NCBI GenBank assembly: GCA_026399075.1 | Contig: JAPLRR010000079.1 | Span: 31,580 to 95,579, forward strand | Length of the DNA stretch: 64,000 nucleotides | DNA from: Methylococcales bacterium | GTDB taxonomy: Bacteria > Pseudomonadota > Gammaproteobacteria > Methylococcales > Methylomonadaceae | Direction: 5' to 3' | In this document: positions 8,602 through 18,028 of the stretch, piece after piece | Position numbering within the stretch: the stretch's first letter is position 1 | How the letters are laid out: every line of letters begins with the position of its first letter | Notes under the pieces: generated by a model | What the model saw: the letters and a program-made list of their open reading frames with translations, nothing else | Told to the model about the DNA's origin: nothing | The model's database searches: none | Program-made: the position numbers and the translations under genes

Positions 8602-10519
8602 GTCTATTGCAAAACTCCTTGTTGTCCCCTTGTTGTTGATGGCCCAGCAAACAGCCGCACAAGTGTATGGGATTGTGATTGGCATTGATGCCTATAAAAA
8701 TGTCAACGGTTTGAATGGCGCTGTTAATGATGCAAAGATGGTGGCAGATGCCCTAAATTCGATAGCGTCCAAACCCGTGACCTTGCTCCTTGATGGCAAC
8801 GCCACGCGGGAAAACATCAAGCAAGCCTGGGATAATGTGTCTAGCCAGGCAAAAAAAGGGGACACCGTGTTTTTTACTTATGCCGGCCATGGTTCCCAAG
8901 ATCATGAGCGGGTTAAAGGGACTGAGGCGGACGGCATGGACGAATTTTATGTGTTGGCCAATTTTGCCGTTTCAGGGCCGGAAACGGCTGAAAGGCTGGT
9001 TGATGATGATTTGCAGGAATGGTTCAGCAAGCGCCCTGATTTATCAATAGTGTTGGTGTCCGATTCATGCCACTCAGGGACTATGACCCGTGCCTATAAA
9101 AAATCAAAATTAAAATACCGGAAAATTGACATATCAGGGCTTACTGATGATGCGTTGCCTGTCCCTACCAACCCCGATATCGTCAATGAGCAGGTGACAA
9201 AAATGCCGCATGTGATTTCCTTTGCAGGGGTGCCTGATAATGAGGAAGTGCCTGAGGTCAATATAGAAAACCAACGCCATGGTGCACTCAGCTGGAGTTT
9301 TGCCAAAGGCTTGTCAGGTTTGGCTGATGGTAATGGCGATGGTGCAGTTTCCGTTTCTGAACTTAAAAATTTCTTGCTTGAAAAAGTGCGCATGTCCACG
9401 GAGGGCCAGCAACATCCACAAATTTCTTTCGTAAACGATGTCGCATTGGCCCAAAAAGCCAAGCCTAATGCCCCTGCAATAGCGTCTGTCATCACTTTGA
9501 GTGTCAGTAATGCCCAAGCTAACCCTGGCTTAGTCAAAGACGTTGCCGATAACTTAAAAAACGTCCAGTGGCTCACTACTGGACGGGGGGCTTTGGACTG
9601 GGATGTGGCCGCAGGCATAGTGAAAGATAAGGCGGAAAAACCTGTTTTTACGGTTGCGGGTAAAACGGCGACCAAAGCCTATAAACGAAAAGGCCAGCCT
9701 ACCGAAGCAATAAGCCCACAAGAGTTTGTTAAACTTTTTCAGCCTTTGGTTGATGAAATGTTGGCCATTACGCTTGCCACCAGCCAAGTTGGCCTGGCAG
9801 GTGGTTTGCAGCCGATTTTTTTTAGTATTGATCAAAATTCAGGCAATGAGGTTTTTGCGAAACAGGTTGTTGGCAAATTATCAGGGATCCAGTTGGTTGA
9901 TTCTGACCAGGCGGTTTTAGAATGGGATGTCGAGGCGGGGGTTGTCCGTAACCAATTTAATGATAGCGTCTATTCCCTGCCTGCTGACGAAAACCAAGCG
10001 GGTACGACGAGGGAAGTCAATATGGCCAAAATGGACATTGCGCCGGAAACTATTGGCAAGCTTCAGGCCGTGATTAATAAGTTCCGTTTGGTTGAGCAGA
10101 TAAAGTTATTAAGCGATGGCAGTTTGGCGGTCAAGCTTTTGCCTACCGATAAGTTACATGCCAAGGGCGAAGCGGTGACTTTTGAAGTGGGTCGCCTTAA
10201 GTACCCCTATTTTACCTTGATAAACTTGGCCGTCGATGGCACGGTTAATTTTTTGTACCCGATAGCCAATGATCCTTTAACGGTTTCCGTAGACTCACCT
10301 TACAAATTGGCTGATTTGGAAGTTTCCGCGCCGTTTGGTGCAGATCATTTTGTGGCGATAGCCAGTGACAAACCTTTATCAACCTTACATGAAACCCTGA
10401 AAAAACTGAACAATGCCCCTAATTCAGTGGAAGAATTAAGGAAAACACTGGATGCCACGTTAAAAGACACAAAATATCAAATCGGCATACACCCCAGTTT
10501 TACAGTAAATTCTTTATAA
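8594..10519 (+). CDS. Exported caspase-family (C14) protein with EF-hand loop
   Basis: The first real start is ATG 8594, inside the previous gene; a longer frame from TTG 8579 would spoil the signal peptide (MNKSIAKLLVVPLLLMAQ...). In the 641 residues, the caspase-fold domain follows directly (VYGIVIGIDAY), with His99 (TYAGHGSQD) and Cys159 (SDSCHSG). A perfect 12-residue EF-hand loop, D245-GNGDGAVSVS-E256, lies within it and suggests calcium control, as in metacaspases. The C-terminal half resembles the DUF4384-type beta domain found after bacterial caspases (YFTLINLAVDGTVNFLYP). It lies in one operon with the WD40-caspase before it and the lipoprotein after it. Confidence 0.85.
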   Translation: MNKSIAKLLVVPLLLMAQQTAAQVYGIVIGIDAYKNVNGLNGAVNDAKMVADALNSIASKPVTLLLDGNATRENIKQAWDNVSSQAKKGDTVFFTYAGHGSQDHERVKGTEADGMDEFYVLANFAVSGPETAERLVDDDLQEWFSKRPDLSIVLVSDSCHSGTMTRAYKKSKLKYRKIDISGLTDDALPVPTNPDIVNEQVTKMPHVISFAGVPDNEEVPEVNIENQRHGALSWSFAKGLSGLADGNGDGAVSVSELKNFLLEKVRMSTEGQQHPQISFVNDVALAQKAKPNAPAIASVITLSVSNAQANPGLVKDVADNLKNVQWLTTGRGALDWDVAAGIVKDKAEKPVFTVAGKTATKAYKRKGQPTEAISPQEFVKLFQPLVDEMLAITLATSQVGLAGGLQPIFFSIDQNSGNEVFAKQVVGKLSGIQLVDSDQAVLEWDVEAGVVRNQFNDSVYSLPADENQAGTTREVNMAKMDIAPETIGKLQAVINKFRLVEQIKLLSDGSLAVKLLPTDKLHAKGEAVTFEVGRLKYPYFTLINLAVDGTVNFLYPIANDPLTVSVDSPYKLADLEVSAPFGADHFVAIASDKPLSTLHETLKKLNNAPNSVEELRKTLDATLKDTKYQIGIHPSFTVNSL

Positions 10520-10558
10520 CTATTCCTAAATATCATCTACGGCGGGAGAAATAGACCA

Positions 10559-11617
10559 ATGAGAAAACAGACACTAGTAGTTACTTTATCGGCTGCATTT
10601 TTGGTGGTTGGTTGTGCAAGCATGGGTAAAGAGGGTCGGGTAGGGTTGAATGATGGTAGTGACCCTTGTTTTCTCTATCTTGATAAATTGGATGATACCG
10701 CCATTTATTATAAAGACCAGCGGATGCAAGACATTGCCGCTGGCGTGGTTATTGGCGGCGCAACTGGCGTGATGGTTGGTTTGTTGGCCGGTAAGACGGA
10801 TACAGCGGCAATAATTGGTGGGCTGGCAGGGGCGGTGGCGGGTGGCTTTGCAGCTGATGCGTATTGGAAAAACAAACTACAAACTTCTAATAACCAAGCA
10901 AATCTGGCGGCCAGATCTATTGAGGGCGATATAAAATCCGATATAAATCGGCTGACCAGTGTTGATAATGATATTGCTGCGCTAGTGCGCTGTAGGACTT
11001 TACAGCGCGATAAAATTAAAAGGTTGTATGCTGAAAGAAAGTTGACCTTACAACAAGCCCAGCAAGAATGGAAAAAGTGGGGGGATGCCCTACGCAAAGA
11101 CCGGGAGGAAATGAAATACTTGAATGAAGCGTTGGACAACGTCAAGAAAATCGAAGAATCTTATAATTATGCCGCCACCGCCTCCGAATCATCATTAGTC
11201 ATTACTGAAGATATGCGGATCCAATGGCAACAAGAGCTGAATATAGCAGAAGAAAAAGAGCTGGCAGTTGTTGAAGAGACTTATAAGGAAAAATTATCTT
11301 CCAAACGGATTAAGTCAAAAGAAAAAAAGAAACTTAAAAAAGAAAAGAAACAAAAAGATGAAGAAATTAAAAAGAAGTATGTCAGCAAAAAGGCAGAAAT
11401 AAAAAATACTAAAGTGAACCCTAAAGGCAACCCAACAAAATTATTGGTTGCAGCGATTCCTGAAAAAACCGAGTCGATTAAAAAACATCAAGGTGAACAT
11501 GACAATTTGGCAGTCGAAGCAGCAAATGATACTGGATTTCAAGACATAAGAGGCCAACTGGTGCCAGGTTATAACGGCCCTGAAATGATGGTGTGCCAAG
11601 CAACAATTCTGCCATAG
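10559..11617 (+). CDS. Lipoprotein with glycine zipper and lysine-rich coiled coil
   Basis: The 352-residue protein has a lipobox (LVVGC, Cys about 19), so it should be lipid-anchored. A glycine-zipper membrane segment follows (GVVIGGATGVMVGLLAG ... GLAGAVAGG), as in proteins that insert into or span the outer membrane. After this comes a long, highly charged helical region, very Lys/Glu-rich around residues 240-285. It ends without a known domain. It lies 39 bases after the second caspase gene, has a GGGAG Shine-Dalgarno and closes the operon. I do not recognise a family beyond the glycine zipper; a role as membrane partner or target of the caspases is inferred from position only. Confidence 0.7.
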   Translation: MRKQTLVVTLSAAFLVVGCASMGKEGRVGLNDGSDPCFLYLDKLDDTAIYYKDQRMQDIAAGVVIGGATGVMVGLLAGKTDTAAIIGGLAGAVAGGFAADAYWKNKLQTSNNQANLAARSIEGDIKSDINRLTSVDNDIAALVRCRTLQRDKIKRLYAERKLTLQQAQQEWKKWGDALRKDREEMKYLNEALDNVKKIEESYNYAATASESSLVITEDMRIQWQQELNIAEEKELAVVEETYKEKLSSKRIKSKEKKKLKKEKKQKDEEIKKKYVSKKAEIKNTKVNPKGNPTKLLVAAIPEKTESIKKHQGEHDNLAVEAANDTGFQDIRGQLVPGYNGPEMMVCQATILP

Positions 11618-11626
11618 CCACTAGCT

Positions 11627-11660
11627 AAAAGCTTGGGTTGCCTATTGTTGCAACCCAAGC
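11627..11660 (-). terminator. Rho-independent terminator, probably of aspC
   Basis: A perfect 11-bp stem, GCTTGGGTTGC (11631-11641) with GCAACCCAAGC (11650-11660), has an 8-base loop. Read on the minus strand it is followed by TTTTAGC. On the plus strand it is followed by A residues, so it fits the minus-strand gene aspC better than the lipoprotein gene. A MITE now lies between it and aspC. Confidence 0.6.
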
Positions 11661-11680
11661 AAAAACTGACAAAGAACTTA

Positions 11681-11778
11681 GGCTACCAACTTAAAGCGGG
11701 ACATTCGCGAAGCTTAACCGTTCGCCCTTGCTTGTCGAAGGGTGAACGGTCAAGCCGTCCCGCATTAAGTTGGTAGCC
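11681..11778. mobile_element. 98-bp MITE with 22-bp terminal inverted repeats and 8-bp target duplication
   Basis: The ends at 11681-11702 and 11757-11778 are inverted repeats matching at 21 of 22 positions (outer end GGCTACCAACTTAA). Inside is a second inverted repeat, CCGTTCGCCCTT with AAGGGTGAACGG, which resembles the palindromic repeat common in gammaproteobacterial genomes. The element is flanked by perfect 8-bp direct repeats AGAACTTA (11673-11680 and 11779-11786), as expected of a target site duplication. It carries no gene and would depend on a transposase supplied elsewhere. Eight-base duplications occur in several IS families, so the parent cannot be named. Confidence 0.8.
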
Positions 11779-11789
11779 AGAACTTAAAG

Positions 11790-12971
11790 CTAAATCGCCT
11801 GCTTAATCCTCGCCATGGCATTTTGCAGGTTTGCCATGCTGGTGGCTATCGAGATTCTGATATGGCCTTCTGAACCAAACGCCGAGCCTGGGACTAAAGC
11901 CACGCCGGCTTTTTCGATCAAATAGTCCGAAAATTCCAAGTCATTGTTGATGCCATCCAAGCGGGCAATCAGTTTTTCTATATTGGGGAAGACATAAAAA
12001 GTGCCGTCGGTTTCCAGACATTCAACGCCGTCTATGCTGTTCAATTCGGCCACCACATAATCATGGCGTTTTTTAAATTCCACGCACATATCGGTGATAA
12101 AGCTTTGGTCACCTAAAAGTGCTGCTTCAGCGGCGTACTGTGAAATGGACGTGGGGTTGGAGGTGCTTTGTGACTGGATAGTGCACATTGCTTCTATCAG
12201 GTCAGCGGGGCCTGCGGCATAACCGATGCGCCATCCGGTCATGGAATAGGCTTTGGAGACGCCATTCATCACCACAGTACGGTCATAAAATTCAGGGTGG
12301 GCGTTTAAAATATTAACAAACGTGCCTTGCTCCCATAAGATATGTTCATACATATCATCGGTGGCAATGATGATATGGGGGAAATCGGCCAGCACATCGC
12401 CCAAGGCTTTGAGTTCTTCCAAATTATAAGCCACACCGGAGGGGTTGGACGGGCTGTTGATAAAGATCAGCCGGGTTTTGTCGGTGATCGCGGCACGCAA
12501 CTGGTCTGGTGAAATTTTAAAATGTTGCGCTTGGGTGGTTTCAATAATGACGGGCACACCGTCAGCCAATAACACCATATCAGGATATGACACCCAAAAT
12601 GGCGCGGGAATGATGACTTCGTCACCCGGATTAATCATCGCCTGAGTCAGGTTGTAAGAGCTTTGTTTGCCGCCACAGGACACTAATATTTGTTTGGCTT
12701 GGTAATCTAGGCCATTATCATTTTTAAATTTTGCGATAATAGCTTTTTTCAGGCTGGCTGTGCCATCGACGGCGGTATATTTGGTAAAACCACTGTCCAT
12801 CGCTTTAACGGCGGCAGCTTTAATGTGGTCTGGCGTGTCAAAGTCAGGTTCGCCAGCGCCCAAGCCAATGATGTCTTTGCCTGCGGCGCGCATTTGTGCT
12901 GCCCTTGCGGTGATTGCCAAGGTCGGTGAAGGTTTAACTGCTTTAACTCGGTTTGATAGTGTGATGCTCAT
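11790..12971 (-). CDS. aspC: Aspartate aminotransferase (class I, PLP-dependent)
   Basis: The 393-residue fold-type I aminotransferase transfers the amino group of aspartate to 2-oxoglutarate. The N-terminal GAGEPDFDTP and the Lys loop NGVSKAYSMTGWRIGY, with the Schiff-base Lys, are clear, as are INSPSNPSG and the C-terminal HIRISIATS carrying the substrate-carboxylate Arg. Length and motifs match the Ib subgroup found in thermophiles, rhizobia and many gammaproteobacteria. Prephenate aminotransferase activity is known for some members and cannot be excluded. It is divergent from uvrB. Confidence 0.92.
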   Translation of the reverse strand: MSITLSNRVKAVKPSPTLAITARAAQMRAAGKDIIGLGAGEPDFDTPDHIKAAAVKAMDSGFTKYTAVDGTASLKKAIIAKFKNDNGLDYQAKQILVSCGGKQSSYNLTQAMINPGDEVIIPAPFWVSYPDMVLLADGVPVIIETTQAQHFKISPDQLRAAITDKTRLIFINSPSNPSGVAYNLEELKALGDVLADFPHIIIATDDMYEHILWEQGTFVNILNAHPEFYDRTVVMNGVSKAYSMTGWRIGYAAGPADLIEAMCTIQSQSTSNPTSISQYAAEAALLGDQSFITDMCVEFKKRHDYVVAELNSIDGVECLETDGTFYVFPNIEKLIARLDGINNDLEFSDYLIEKAGVALVPGSAFGSEGHIRISIATSMANLQNAMARIKQAI

Positions 12972-13099
12972 GTTCCGCCGTAAAAAATCAATGTGTGAAA
13001 TAATGGTGATTATACGCTATGTGGCGTGGCTTGCTAAGCGGCAAAGGGCAGAAATTTCTTGCCTGGCTGTTGTCCTTTGTCTTTTGTATGGGAAATTAA

Positions 13100-15109
13100 G
13101 TGAAAAAACAATTTAAACTCCATAGCCGTTTCCAGCCCGCAGGTGACCAGCCCACGGCGATCCAAGCCTTGGTGGACGGCCTGAATGACGGTGAAGTGCA
13201 TCAAACCTTGCTGGGTGTGACGGGTTCGGGCAAAACCTTCACCATTGCCAATGTCATCAACCAAGTGCAGCGCCCGGCGATGATTATGGCGCCCAATAAG
13301 ACCTTGGCGGCACAGTTATATGGTGAAATGAAGGAATTTTTTCCTGAAAACAGCGTCGAATATTTTGTCTCCTATTATGACTATTATCAGCCGGAAGCCT
13401 ATGTGCCTGCCTCGGATACTTTTATAGACAAAGATGCCGCCATCAATGAGCATATCGAGCAAATGCGCTTGTCGGCCACTAAGGCGCTGATAGAAAGGGA
13501 AGACTCCATTGTGGTGGCAACAGTTTCGGCAATTTATGGCTTGGGTGAGCCGGAATCTTACTTCCAGATGGTTTTGCATTTGGTTAAAGGCGATTTGATC
13601 AACCAACGCAGCATATTGCGCCGTTTGGCGGAAATGCAGTACACGCGCAATGATGTCGAATTACGCCGGGCAACTTACCGGGTTCGGGGTGAGGTTATTG
13701 ACATTTTTCCTGCTGAATCTGACAGCGAAGCGTTACGGGTTGAATTATTTGATGATGAGGTGGAACGATTATCCTTGTTTGACCCTCTAACTGGCGAAGT
13801 GATTCGGCGACTGGCACGGTACACGGTTTATCCAAAAAGCCATTATGTCACGCCGAGGGAACAATTGTTGTCAGCGGTGGAAGCCATCAAGATTGAGCTT
13901 AAAGAACGGCTAAAACAACTGCATTCCTTAAACAAGCTGGTCGAAGCGCAACGCTTGGAGCAACGGACTTTGTTTGACATTGAAATGATCCTTGAAGTGG
14001 GTTATTGCTCAGGCATTGAAAACTATTCACGCTATCTGTCTGGACGCGAAGCGGGCGAGTCGCCGCCGACCATGTTTGATTATCTGCCCGCCGATGCCTT
14101 GGTTATTATTGATGAAAGCCACGTCACCGTGCCACAGATAGGCGCCATGTATAAAGGTGACCGTTCACGTAAGGAAACTTTGGTGGAATATGGTTTTAGG
14201 CTACCTTCCGCATTGGACAACCGACCGTTGATGTTTGCCGAGTTTGAGGCAAAATCACCGCAACGCATTTATGTGTCAGCAACCCCCGGCCCTTATGAAC
14301 GCGAACATTCCGGCGTGTTTGCCGAGCAGGTCGTGAGGCCTACTGGCTTGTTGGATCCGGTTGTTGAAGTGCGGCCTGCCAGTAGCCAAGTTGATGATTT
14401 GTTATCTGAAATAAATCTGCGGGTGGAGGTTAACGAACGGGTGTTGGTCACTACCTTGACCAAGCGCATGTCTGAGGACTTGACCGAGTACTTGTCAGAA
14501 CATGGCATCCGGGTGCGCTATCTGCATTCCGATGTGGACACCGTGGAACGGGTTGAGATTATTCGGGATTTAAGGCTGGGCCAGTTTGATGTGCTGGTCG
14601 GCATCAATTTATTGCGGGAAGGTTTGGACATCCCGGAAGTGTCTTTAGTGGCGATATTGGATGCTGACAAAGAAGGTTTTTTGCGGTCAGTGGTGTCTTT
14701 AGTGCAAACTATTGGCCGTGCAGCCCGAAATGTGCACGGCAAGGCGATTTTATACGGGGACAAGATCACCCGCTCCATGCAGCAGGCGATAGACGAAACT
14801 GAACGCCGCCGTGACAAACAGAGCTTGTTTAACACCGCCCATCGGATTGAACCCACCACCATTTATAAGTCGGTCACCGATATACTGCAAGTGGCCATAC
14901 CCGGCGCAGGTACGGCAGCCAATGACCGTAAGCACAGCAAAGTGGCAGAAATACCCGCCGACTATAAGGCCCTGACAGCCAAACAGTTGGGAAAAAAACT
15001 CAAGCAACTGGAAGATGCCATGTACCGCCATGCAAAAAACCTGGAATTCGAGCAGGCTGCGCGCATCCGGGATGAAATTAAGTTGTTGCAAGAGCAGGTG
15101 CTTGTCTAG
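13100..15109 (+). CDS. uvrB: Excinuclease ABC subunit B
   Basis: The 669-residue damage-verifying helicase works in nucleotide excision repair with UvrA and UvrC. Walker A GVTGSGKT is near residue 39, and the damage-probing beta-hairpin region contains [12 protein letters not shown]. Walker B is DESHVT, the helicase C-terminal motifs include GRAARN, and the UVR domain ([19 protein letters not shown]) closes the protein and would bind UvrC. The start is GTG at 13100, supported by the conserved F-x-L-x-S-x-F-x-P-x-GDQP beginning; no ATG lies at the right place. An SOS box is not obvious upstream. Confidence 0.97.
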   Translation: MKKQFKLHSRFQPAGDQPTAIQALVDGLNDGEVHQTLLGVTGSGKTFTIANVINQVQRPAMIMAPNKTLAAQLYGEMKEFFPENSVEYFVSYYDYYQPEAYVPASDTFIDKDAAINEHIEQMRLSATKALIEREDSIVVATVSAIYGLGEPESYFQMVLHLVKGDLINQRSILRRLAEMQYTRNDVELRRATYRVRGEVIDIFPAESDSEALRVELFDDEVERLSLFDPLTGEVIRRLARYTVYPKSHYVTPREQLLSAVEAIKIELKERLKQLHSLNKLVEAQRLEQRTLFDIEMILEVGYCSGIENYSRYLSGREAGESPPTMFDYLPADALVIIDESHVTVPQIGAMYKGDRSRKETLVEYGFRLPSALDNRPLMFAEFEAKSPQRIYVSATPGPYEREHSGVFAEQVVRPTGLLDPVVEVRPASSQVDDLLSEINLRVEVNERVLVTTLTKRMSEDLTEYLSEHGIRVRYLHSDVDTVERVEIIRDLRLGQFDVLVGINLLREGLDIPEVSLVAILDADKEGFLRSVVSLVQTIGRAARNVHGKAILYGDKITRSMQQAIDETERRRDKQSLFNTAHRIEPTTIYKSVTDILQVAIPGAGTAANDRKHSKVAEIPADYKALTAKQLGKKLKQLEDAMYRHAKNLEFEQAARIRDEIKLLQEQVLV

Positions 15110-15531
15110 GGGGGGGTGTTGGGTTTGCAGCCCCGGCAATATTATGGGGAGTCGGTGTTTACACCCCCACAAACACCTCTCCTTGAAGTCTGTAAGTAGG
15201 TGTTCATGCCTAAGTGGCGGGCGCTAAGGTACAATGGCCACTGTTTCAGGAGTGAAGGTAGTGGGACTGTTTAGCACCATAAAAATTAGTTGCTGAAAAA
15301 TTTTAGATTTCCCCGCAAATTGCTTTAATATGACCTATACTTTAAATGGTAAATTAGTGATGTTTTTGCCGTTATTACGGTCGTTTTTTTCTTTTTCCCC
15401 CACTTTCGGGTTGATGGGTTAAAATGTGGGGATGGGCAACAGAAGCTTGTAAGGCAAGAAAATAGCTGTATCGGAATGTTTAATACTTCACCTTGACCAA
15501 TTGTTACTGCCTTGTTTGTAAGAAATTTCTA
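15110..15531. other. Intergenic region upstream of the minor pilin operon
   Basis: About 420 bases lie between uvrB and fimT and hold no gene. A C-rich/G-rich stretch lies just after uvrB, and T-rich tracts are at 15375-15400. It must contain the fimT promoter; I could not fix one. I looked for a c-di-GMP riboswitch core and did not find it. Confidence 0.3.
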
Positions 15532-16122
15532 ATGACCTTGAACAAAAATAAACAACTACACGATAATCAAAATGCCTTGTACAAGCCGCTACAGCGCAGC
15601 CAAGGGTTTACCTTGATTGAACTGTTGGTGACCCTTGCCATTGCCGGGGTGCTTATCCATGTGGCAATCCCTAGTTTCACTGCAACAATAGCCAGCAACC
15701 AAGCGATAGTTAATGCCAACAAATTGGTGTCAGCCTATAACCTGGCCCGTAGCGAGGCAATCAAACGCGGTCAACAAGTCACAGTCAGGCGTGTTGGCCT
15801 ACTAGGCCGCCATTGGGAAGCTGGATGGAATGTGTTTGTTGATGTTGATGGCAACAATGTTTTTAATGATGATGGGGACGCAACATTATGTGAAGCCGGT
15901 GAAGATTGTTTATTGCGGACTTACCCCGCATTGCCGACTGGCTATACCTTAACCTCAAGTGCCACCCTAACAACATACAAAGATTATGCCGCTTTTTTAC
16001 CGAGTGGTGCCAGTAAGTCCATGGTTGCAGATACGATTACTTTGTGTGCACCTACACATACGGCAGTCATTATCAGCATCAATGCAATGGGGCGGCCAAG
16101 GGTAGTTGCTGGGACTTGTTAG
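15532..16122 (+). CDS. fimT: Minor pseudopilin FimT (GspH/FimT family)
   Basis: This protein has a type IV pilin N-terminus. The prepilin peptidase site is QGFTLIELLVTLAIAGVL, cleaved after Gly, with Glu5 of the mature protein present. The GspH/FimT-type globular part follows (LVSAYNLARSEAIKRGQQVTV). I chose the ATG at 15532 (196 residues); a TTG 39 bases upstream is possible but has no better ribosome site. The leader before the Gly is long, about 28 residues. It is the first gene of the fimT-pilV-pilW-pilX-pilY1 operon that primes pilus assembly; FimT homologues can also bind DNA for uptake. Confidence 0.88.
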   Translation: MTLNKNKQLHDNQNALYKPLQRSQGFTLIELLVTLAIAGVLIHVAIPSFTATIASNQAIVNANKLVSAYNLARSEAIKRGQQVTVRRVGLLGRHWEAGWNVFVDVDGNNVFNDDGDATLCEAGEDCLLRTYPALPTGYTLTSSATLTTYKDYAAFLPSGASKSMVADTITLCAPTHTAVIISINAMGRPRVVAGTC

Positions 16123-16142
16123 CACTTCAACACACAGGCACT

Positions 16143-16610
16143 ATGAACAAAAACACTGGATTTACGCTAATAGAAGTTTTAGTTAGCATTATGGTCTTAT
16201 CGATAGGCTTGTTAGGCTTGGCGGGTTTGTTGGCAACCAGCCTTAAAAGCAACCAAAGTGCCTATAATCGTAGCCAAGCCGCCCAATTGGCTTATGATTT
16301 GGCCGACCGGATGCGCACCAATATCGGTGGGATGAACACATATATCACGATAGACCCGGCTGATGCGGCAGCGCAGGCGGCTTGCCTGACGACAGCCGGG
16401 TGTAGCCAATCTGAGATGGCCGAAAATGACCTGTATGAATGGAATTTGCAGGTCACCAACACGTTACCGAATGGTGCCGGCACCCTAACGGTTACCCCGG
16501 CACCGCCCCCTGCAGATCCCGCAGACTGCACGGCGAAGGTTGGTGGCTTATGCATGATCACAATTAACTGGTCTGATGGCAATAGTTTCGAAACGAGTTT
16601 TCAGTTATGA
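16143..16610 (+). CDS. pilV: Type IV pilus minor pilin PilV
   Basis: The 155-residue protein starts MNKNTGFTLIEVLVSIMV, a class III signal cleaved after Gly6 with Glu5 of the mature chain. The PilV-type GLLGLAGLLATSLKSNQSAYNRSQA helix follows. The start is ATG 16143, 20 bases after fimT; an upstream in-frame extension overlaps fimT and lacks pilin character. Cys pairs near the middle and end could form disulfides. It works with PilW, PilX, FimT and PilY1 in the priming complex at the pilus tip. Confidence 0.9.
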   Translation: MNKNTGFTLIEVLVSIMVLSIGLLGLAGLLATSLKSNQSAYNRSQAAQLAYDLADRMRTNIGGMNTYITIDPADAAAQAACLTTAGCSQSEMAENDLYEWNLQVTNTLPNGAGTLTVTPAPPPADPADCTAKVGGLCMITINWSDGNSFETSFQL

Positions 16611-17368
16611 AAAATAAACGCCACCAGTTGGGTTTGAGCCTTTTAGAAGTGATGATTGCGTTATTATTGGGCGCTTTTTTGTTGGGTGGTGTTTTAAAGA
16701 TTTTCATAGGGAGTAACCAGACCTATATGATGCAGGAAAACCTGTCCAGATTGCAGGAAAATGGTCGGTTTGCGATGACTTTTATAAGTAGGGACATCCG
16801 TATGACGGGTTATTGGGGCTGTATGAAACCGAGTGCCGTCAATGTGGATGTGACTGGCACCAACGGTGCTTCCGGTGCGCCAGACACCATCACCTTAAGG
16901 TCGGCTTTTGTCCGTCCCCCGACACTTACTGGTATGTCATGCGGCACCCCAGTCACTGCCGCCGCAACAGAGGCTTGCCCGCAAGGCGGGGTGCCTCCCA
17001 ATTTATATACTGACAACAGTTCAGTGATCACCTATTCAATTGTTGCTGGTAGCTTGCGGCGGACAACAAACTGCGTAACTGGCGCAGATGCGGACATTGT
17101 CCAAGGCATTGAAAACATGCAGATCTTATATGGTGCTGATACCGATGGAAATGGTACGCCAAACTATTTTGTGCCTGCGGGTACTTCAGGGCTTAATATG
17201 GCGCAAGTTGTCAGTGTGCGTCTGAGCCTGTTAGTGGTTTCTTTAGACGATAATTTGACCCAGCAACCTTTAGCCTATACCTACAATGGTGCTACCGTTA
17301 CCCCCGCAGACCGCAGGATCAGGCGTGTTTTTACCACGACGGTTGCTGTGCGTAACCGTTTGTCGTAG
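16607..17368 (+). CDS. pilW: Type IV pilus minor pilin PilW
   Basis: The 253-residue protein begins with a pilin-like leader, QLGLSLLEVMIALLLGAF, cleaved after Gly and with Glu5. The block NLSRLQENGRFAMTFISRDIRMTGYWGC is the PilW-family signature. The C-terminus has the usual SVRLSLLVVS and RRVFTTTVAVRNR elements. It overlaps pilV by four bases (ATGA), so translation is coupled. It is a minor pilin of the tip complex. Confidence 0.92.
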   Translation: MKNKRHQLGLSLLEVMIALLLGAFLLGGVLKIFIGSNQTYMMQENLSRLQENGRFAMTFISRDIRMTGYWGCMKPSAVNVDVTGTNGASGAPDTITLRSAFVRPPTLTGMSCGTPVTAAATEACPQGGVPPNLYTDNSSVITYSIVAGSLRRTTNCVTGADADIVQGIENMQILYGADTDGNGTPNYFVPAGTSGLNMAQVVSVRLSLLVVSLDDNLTQQPLAYTYNGATVTPADRRIRRVFTTTVAVRNRLS

Positions 17369-17379
17369 GATAAGACAAT

Positions 17380-17967
17380 ATGAATAAACGGTTAAGCGCG
17401 GCAACACCCATCAAGGTTACCATACGGGTAGGGCGACAATGCGGTGCAGTGTTGATCGTTAGCTTGATAATATTGACACTATTGACGTTAATCGGCCTCA
17501 ACAGTATGCAATCGACGATGCTGGAAGAAAAAATGGCCAATAACCTGCGCCAACATGATCTGGCTTTTCAGGCGGCAGAGGCCGCATTGCGGGATGCCGA
17601 AATGTTTATTGAAAGCACAGACGCGGCTTTCGTCCCGTTAAAGCTAAGTGGCGGGCCGTTTCAAGGCGGTAGTTGTGCAAATGGATTATGCCCCTATCCC
17701 ACGACGACTTCGGTTAGTTTTAATTGGACAACGTATGGCAAGGAATACGGCACACTCGGTGGCGGTTCACCCAAAAAAATTTCGGGGATTAAAAATGACC
17801 ATCAACCCCGTTACATTATCGAACTGATCAATACCCAACCCAGCAGTGACTCTGCCCGTCTTTATGCTACTTTTCGCATCACCGCATTTGCCTGGGGTAA
17901 TGAGACGAATGCAGTGGTGCGCTTACAGACGATCTATACACTACATGCCAAGTCGTTCGCGTTTTAA
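17380..17967 (+). CDS. pilX: Type IV pilus assembly protein PilX
   Basis: The 195-residue protein has the PilX N-terminus: a basic leader, then CGAVLIVSLIILTLLTLIGL and LEEKMANNLRQHDLAFQAAEAALRDAE. This family lacks the classical Glu5, as seen here. The N-terminal extension of about 23 residues is Arg/Lys-rich. It starts 11 bases after pilW. It joins the PilV/PilW/PilY1 tip complex. Confidence 0.9.
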   Translation: MNKRLSAATPIKVTIRVGRQCGAVLIVSLIILTLLTLIGLNSMQSTMLEEKMANNLRQHDLAFQAAEAALRDAEMFIESTDAAFVPLKLSGGPFQGGSCANGLCPYPTTTSVSFNWTTYGKEYGTLGGGSPKKISGIKNDHQPRYIIELINTQPSSDSARLYATFRITAFAWGNETNAVVRLQTIYTLHAKSFAF

Positions 17968-18028
17968 CATGTTCCCAACATTGTCGAATAGTCAACAGAC
18001 TATCCTTAACCCAACTTTGGATGTCGCT

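Noticed and set aside
15110..15531. Possible c-di-GMP riboswitch before the pilin operon
   Set aside because: I looked for the conserved GEMM core and found no match; the region is simply AT- and T-rich.
16044..16142. 33-codon extension of pilV into fimT
   Set aside because: It would bury the prepilin leader in the middle of the protein; ATG 16143 gives a normal six-residue leader.
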